DNA from: T3SED10-47 sp046483725
GTDB lineage: Bacteria; Bipolaricaulota; Bipolaricaulia; Bipolaricaulales; Bipolaricaulaceae
Assembly: GCA_046483725.1 (NCBI GenBank)
Contig: JAWOCQ010000080.1
Location: forward strand, 1 to 24,671
Direction: 5' to 3'
Length of the DNA stretch: 24,671 nucleotides
Program-made: the position numbers and the translations under genes
Shown: one piece after another, positions 21,923-24,671 of the stretch
Layout of the letters: each line of letters opens with the position of its first letter
How positions within the stretch are numbered: the stretch's first letter is position 1
Notes under the pieces: generated by a model
What the model was told of the DNA's origin: nothing
Database searches by the model: none
The model's input: the letters and a program-made list of their open reading frames with translations, nothing else

Positions 21923-24115
21923 ATGGTGAGGAAGATCAGCCTGTGGGCCGTGGTCATCCTGGCGGTCACCTTGCCGCTTTCAGCGGGGGGGTATTACACG
22001 GTGACCCAGGCCGACCTAGAGGAAGAGATAAGTCCCCTGGAGGGCAATGTGTCCGCCGAGGACTTCTATGACTACGATGAAGAAGCTCGTCTAAGTCAGA
22101 ATCCTTTAGTGGAGGATGAAGAGAGCTACGTGTTCCTGTATAGGGATCCTGAGCAGAGGATTCACCTGTTCATCATTCATGGGCCGAGTGGCCCGCGCGT
22201 CGACGCCGAGTTTCGAATCGTCGACGTACCCGCTACTGCGGAATGGATGGTGCAAGACGACCCACCCGATGTGTGGCCAAATCACAAGTACGACTTGGCG
22301 GGCGAGAGGGCAGAGTGGTCCTGGGGCGGTTTCTGGATGGGCAATCGTACTGCAGGCGGGGTTCTTGGGCACTTGGGTGAAGGGTTCGAACTCCACCTGA
22401 CTCCCGAGAAGTTTCCAGAGACGCACGACCTCTATTTCTTGTCCGGCGATGTGGCTCGCCCCGACCGTATAGAACTCAACCGCAGCGATACGATCACCTT
22501 AGCAGGGTCCCCGTGGAAGCAGCCTACGGCGCGCCTCGACTTGGATCCGATTGAGCCGCGGGTTCGGGAAGAGGTGGTGTTTGACGCAGGGGCCAGCGAA
22601 CACGATCCGGCGCTCGAGTTGGTGGAGTTCCACTGGGACTTTGGGGACGGCACTCCCGAGGAGACCACCACCGAGCCGCGGGTTCGGCACACCTATATGG
22701 AAGGTGGCACGTACGAAGTGGCCCTGACTGTGGTGGACAGCGAAGGTGGGCGGAGTGACCCGTGGACGTTCTTGGTAGACGTTGAGGCGGTCGCGGTGAG
22801 CGCCACGCGTTCCATCTCCACCACCGAGGCGCTGCCCGATTCCACGTTCCGGGTCAGTGTACGGATCCGTGCTGAACAGGACTTGGCTGGAGCTGGCCTT
22901 GAGGAGTCACTGCCTGTGGGCTGGGATGTCACACCGGTGGAGAATGCCGGTGCGTTGTTCAGGCGCCCTGACACACAGTGGGTCTTTATGGACCAGATTC
23001 GTGCGGGAAGCGAACGGGTCATCACCTATGATGTCACCGTGCCCAAAGCGGATGAGCTTCGGGCTCAGAGGCTCGCCTTCTCCATAGACATCAGGGGGCA
23101 TTTCCAGGCCAAGACTCCCGACTTCGAGATCGAGGTGGAGGGCGAATCGCGTGTGAAGATTACGGACTGCCTGTCCATCGTGACTGCGATCGCACATCTA
23201 ATACCGGCTTCGCAGCCGAGCGAGCGCGATGGCATCGATCTGAGGCTGTCGGAGGAGGTCACCGCTGAGCAGCTCAAGCGAGCCGGGGAGCTCTGGCGCA
23301 AGGACTTGCCTGTGCCGGATACCTGCGGAGAGCGCATGAGCCTGTCCCAGCTGAAGGAGCTCACCGCACATGCTGAGTTGTGTACGCCCGTGGATGAACA
23401 CCTTCCCGAAATGCCCTGGCCGGAACTCCGGGCCGTGCGGACGATAATGACTCCCATACCCTGTCAGGGAGTGGTGCTTGGTTTCCAAGCCCCGGACGGC
23501 GAACCGTTGGGCAACAAGTTCACCGTCAAGGTTGAGATCACACCTGATGTGGACGTCTATGGCGTTGGACTCGACGAAGAGCTCCCGTCGGGTTGGCGAG
23601 TAACCCCCTTGCAGAATGATGGGTTCGTGTACAAGGCGGCGGCGAATCAGTGGGCGTTTATGGGAACGCTGGAGGCCGGCCGCACCAAGACCATCATCTA
23701 CGAGGTGGAGGTACCGCCCACCACGCCGATTGACGAAGTTCAGGAGGACGACTGCTCTGACCCGGTGCAAAGGCAGGTAGTCGGCCGAGCGGACTCGGGC
23801 TGGCCGTGTGTGGAGGTGGACGTACGGGGCGACGAGCATGTGGACATAGGTGACTGCTTGGCCGTCATCGTGGCCATCTCCCGCTGGGACGTGAAGGAGG
23901 ACAGCATCGACCTTCTGCTCTCCGACAACATCACGTATGCGCAGGTCCAACGTGCGGTGGCATTCTGGCTTGAGGGGGAGGCGGTGCCTCGCACCTGTTA
24001 CCCGAACAAGGTAGATTACGAGACGCTGAAGGAGATCGTCGCCCGGTGGCTGACGGAAACGCCCATCTGCGAGGAACTCCCTGGTGCCCCGCCCGAGGTG
24101 TGCGAGGGGGATTGA
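21923..24115 (+). CDS. Secreted PKD-domain protein with two composite beta-sandwich/dockerin-like modules
   Basis: The 730-residue product starts with a signal peptide (about 1-22, hydrophobic 6-21). Residues about 65-195 form an unrecognised Trp-rich domain (EWSWGGFWMGNRTAGG). A PKD domain spans about 200-290 (WDFGDGTPEE, then HTYMEGGTYEVALTVVDSEG). Two related modules follow (about 292-495 and 505-720). Each has a beta-sandwich with L.E.LP.GW.VTP..N and QW.FM....AG....I.Y.V.VP. A degenerate calcium-loop-like segment comes next (VKITDCLSIVTAI; VDIGDCLAVIVAI), then a helical pair with W....VP.TC and LKE. Cysteines recur at 416/468/487 and 645/692/716. No anchor is visible, so it is probably extracellular. 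ATG 21923 has AAGGAGG upstream. Its role is unknown; binding or surface structure is a guess. Confidence 0.8.
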   Translation: MVRKISLWAVVILAVTLPLSAGGYYTVTQADLEEEISPLEGNVSAEDFYDYDEEARLSQNPLVEDEESYVFLYRDPEQRIHLFIIHGPSGPRVDAEFRIVDVPATAEWMVQDDPPDVWPNHKYDLAGERAEWSWGGFWMGNRTAGGVLGHLGEGFELHLTPEKFPETHDLYFLSGDVARPDRIELNRSDTITLAGSPWKQPTARLDLDPIEPRVREEVVFDAGASEHDPALELVEFHWDFGDGTPEETTTEPRVRHTYMEGGTYEVALTVVDSEGGRSDPWTFLVDVEAVAVSATRSISTTEALPDSTFRVSVRIRAEQDLAGAGLEESLPVGWDVTPVENAGALFRRPDTQWVFMDQIRAGSERVITYDVTVPKADELRAQRLAFSIDIRGHFQAKTPDFEIEVEGESRVKITDCLSIVTAIAHLIPASQPSERDGIDLRLSEEVTAEQLKRAGELWRKDLPVPDTCGERMSLSQLKELTAHAELCTPVDEHLPEMPWPELRAVRTIMTPIPCQGVVLGFQAPDGEPLGNKFTVKVEITPDVDVYGVGLDEELPSGWRVTPLQNDGFVYKAAANQWAFMGTLEAGRTKTIIYEVEVPPTTPIDEVQEDDCSDPVQRQVVGRADSGWPCVEVDVRGDEHVDIGDCLAVIVAISRWDVKEDSIDLLLSDNITYAQVQRAVAFWLEGEAVPRTCYPNKVDYETLKEIVARWLTETPICEELPGAPPEVCEGD

Positions 24116-24149
24116 CGGACGACCCAGGCTGATCTTCCTTGAGTGTTAA

Positions 24150-24197
24150 GGTGGGGGCCGGCCCGGAAGGGCCGGCTCCCGCCACGCTGCAAGCGTG
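24150..24197 (+). other. Very stable intercistronic double hairpin
   Basis: A 15-bp stem (24150-24164 with 24169-24183, two G-U wobbles) is closed by a GGAA tetraloop. A second 6-bp hairpin follows, CACGCT-GCA-AGCGTG (24183-24197). The ribosome site GGAGGGGG (24199-24206) for the next gene begins 2 nt later. No T-tract follows, so processing, mRNA protection or translational control is more likely than termination. Confidence 0.6.
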
Positions 24198-24213
24198 CGG
24201 AGGGGGCTGAACT

Positions 24214-24671
24214 ATGCGCATGGCAATGATGTTGACGGTGGTACTGCTGATGGGGTTGGGAGGGATGGCCGACATGGCCATCGAGGCCTCCAAACCCTAT
24301 CCCGATCCTGACGCTACAGTTACCTTCACAGTGGAAGGTGCACCTGAAGGAAGCGAGTTCCGCTGGACGTTGGGCGAGCACGATACAGTCGTTGGGGCCG
24401 AACGGTGGCTTCGTTGGGAGGTACCGGAAGGGTTCCACGTGGTAGAGGTGGAAGCCTTGCAGGACGAACAGGTGGTGGCTGCGGCCTCCTACGGTGTGTT
24501 GGCCGACAGCAGGCTGGGTGCAACACGTACGGTAGAGAAGAACTCCAAACGTGTGGAGGTGCGTATCACCGTACGGGTGAAGGCGACCGTCACAGGCGGG
24601 CTGAACATCGAGGAGACCGTTCCGCAAGGCTGGGCGGTAGGTGAACGTGTGACCGACGGCGACCTGGAACC
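24214..24671 (+). CDS. Secreted beta-sandwich protein related to the upstream PKD protein (3' end cut by window)
   Basis: The frame is open to the window end, giving 152 residues. The N-terminus is a signal-peptide-like hydrophobic stretch (MRMAMMLTVVLLMGLGG). Residues about 25-95 look like an Ig-like or PKD-like sandwich (DATVTFTVEG, FRWTLGEHDTV). From about 105 the sequence ATRTVEKNSKRVEVRITV and then LNIEETVPQGWAV matches the upstream protein's module (ATRSISTTEALPDSTFRVSV, then LEESLPVGWDV). The two are therefore homologous and likely part of a locally expanded family. Start ATG 24214 has GGAGGGGG 7 nt upstream. Its C-terminal modules, if any, lie outside. Function unknown; probably exported. 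Confidence 0.8.
   Translation, partial: MRMAMMLTVVLLMGLGGMADMAIEASKPYPDPDATVTFTVEGAPEGSEFRWTLGEHDTVVGAERWLRWEVPEGFHVVEVEALQDEQVVAAASYGVLADSRLGATRTVEKNSKRVEVRITVRVKATVTGGLNIEETVPQGWAVGERVTDGDLE

Overview
The window is about 24.7 kb of dense, GC-rich (roughly 60% by eye) bacterial chromosome. It holds 16 protein-coding genes, two of them cut by the window edges. I see no rRNA, tRNA, CRISPR array, insertion sequence or prophage gene. Start sites mostly carry good Shine-Dalgarno sequences, with two probable leaderless exceptions. The organism cannot be fixed from sequence alone. A type-2 isoleucyl-tRNA synthetase, cytoplasmic S10 peptidase, DUF362-ferredoxin protein and secreted proteins ending in 'A.xxW..GE.VP.TC' helical modules suggest an uncultured, possibly thermophilic lineage; Bipolaricaulota/Acetothermia-like is a low-confidence guess.

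Left part (1-8.1 kb): a truncated minus-strand gene encodes a HAD phosphatase, trehalose-phosphatase and GH65 fusion (OtsB1-like). Divergent from it is a seven-bladed YVTN beta-propeller protein. Next, on the minus strand, come a P-type (probably Ca2+) ATPase with a recognisable sigma70-type promoter, and a two-gene unit encoding a cytoplasmic S10 carboxypeptidase-like protein and a flavodoxin. A region of about 320 bp (8115-8436) then contains no gene but does contain a clear intrinsic terminator with a promoter-like sequence butted against it.

Middle part (8.4-12.4 kb): an Nfu-type Fe-S carrier (minus), a double-GNAT acetyltransferase (plus, probably leaderless), a DUF362 protein with two 4Fe-4S motifs (minus), and a tyrosine phenol-lyase (plus). 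The lyase gene overlaps the 3' end of guaA by 17 bp, tail to tail.

Right-centre (12.4-21.7 kb): a purine salvage and synthesis locus. guaA and xpt (GMP branch) run leftward. radC, purB, ileS, purA and rplM run rightward, with purB and purA forming the IMP-to-AMP branch. Between xpt and radC sits a near-perfect 26-bp palindrome that may be a shared operator. ileS and rplM have their own promoters. rpsI, the usual partner of rplM, is not next to it.

Right end (21.7-24.7 kb): an intergenic region with three hairpins leads into a secreted 730-residue PKD protein carrying two copies of a composite module (beta-sandwich, degenerate dockerin-like loop, paired helices with conserved cysteines). A second secreted protein follows, truncated by the window end, whose beta-sandwich is clearly related. 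The two are separated by a very stable 15-bp hairpin with a GGAA tetraloop. These proteins are the least characterised content here and the best candidate for something undescribed.
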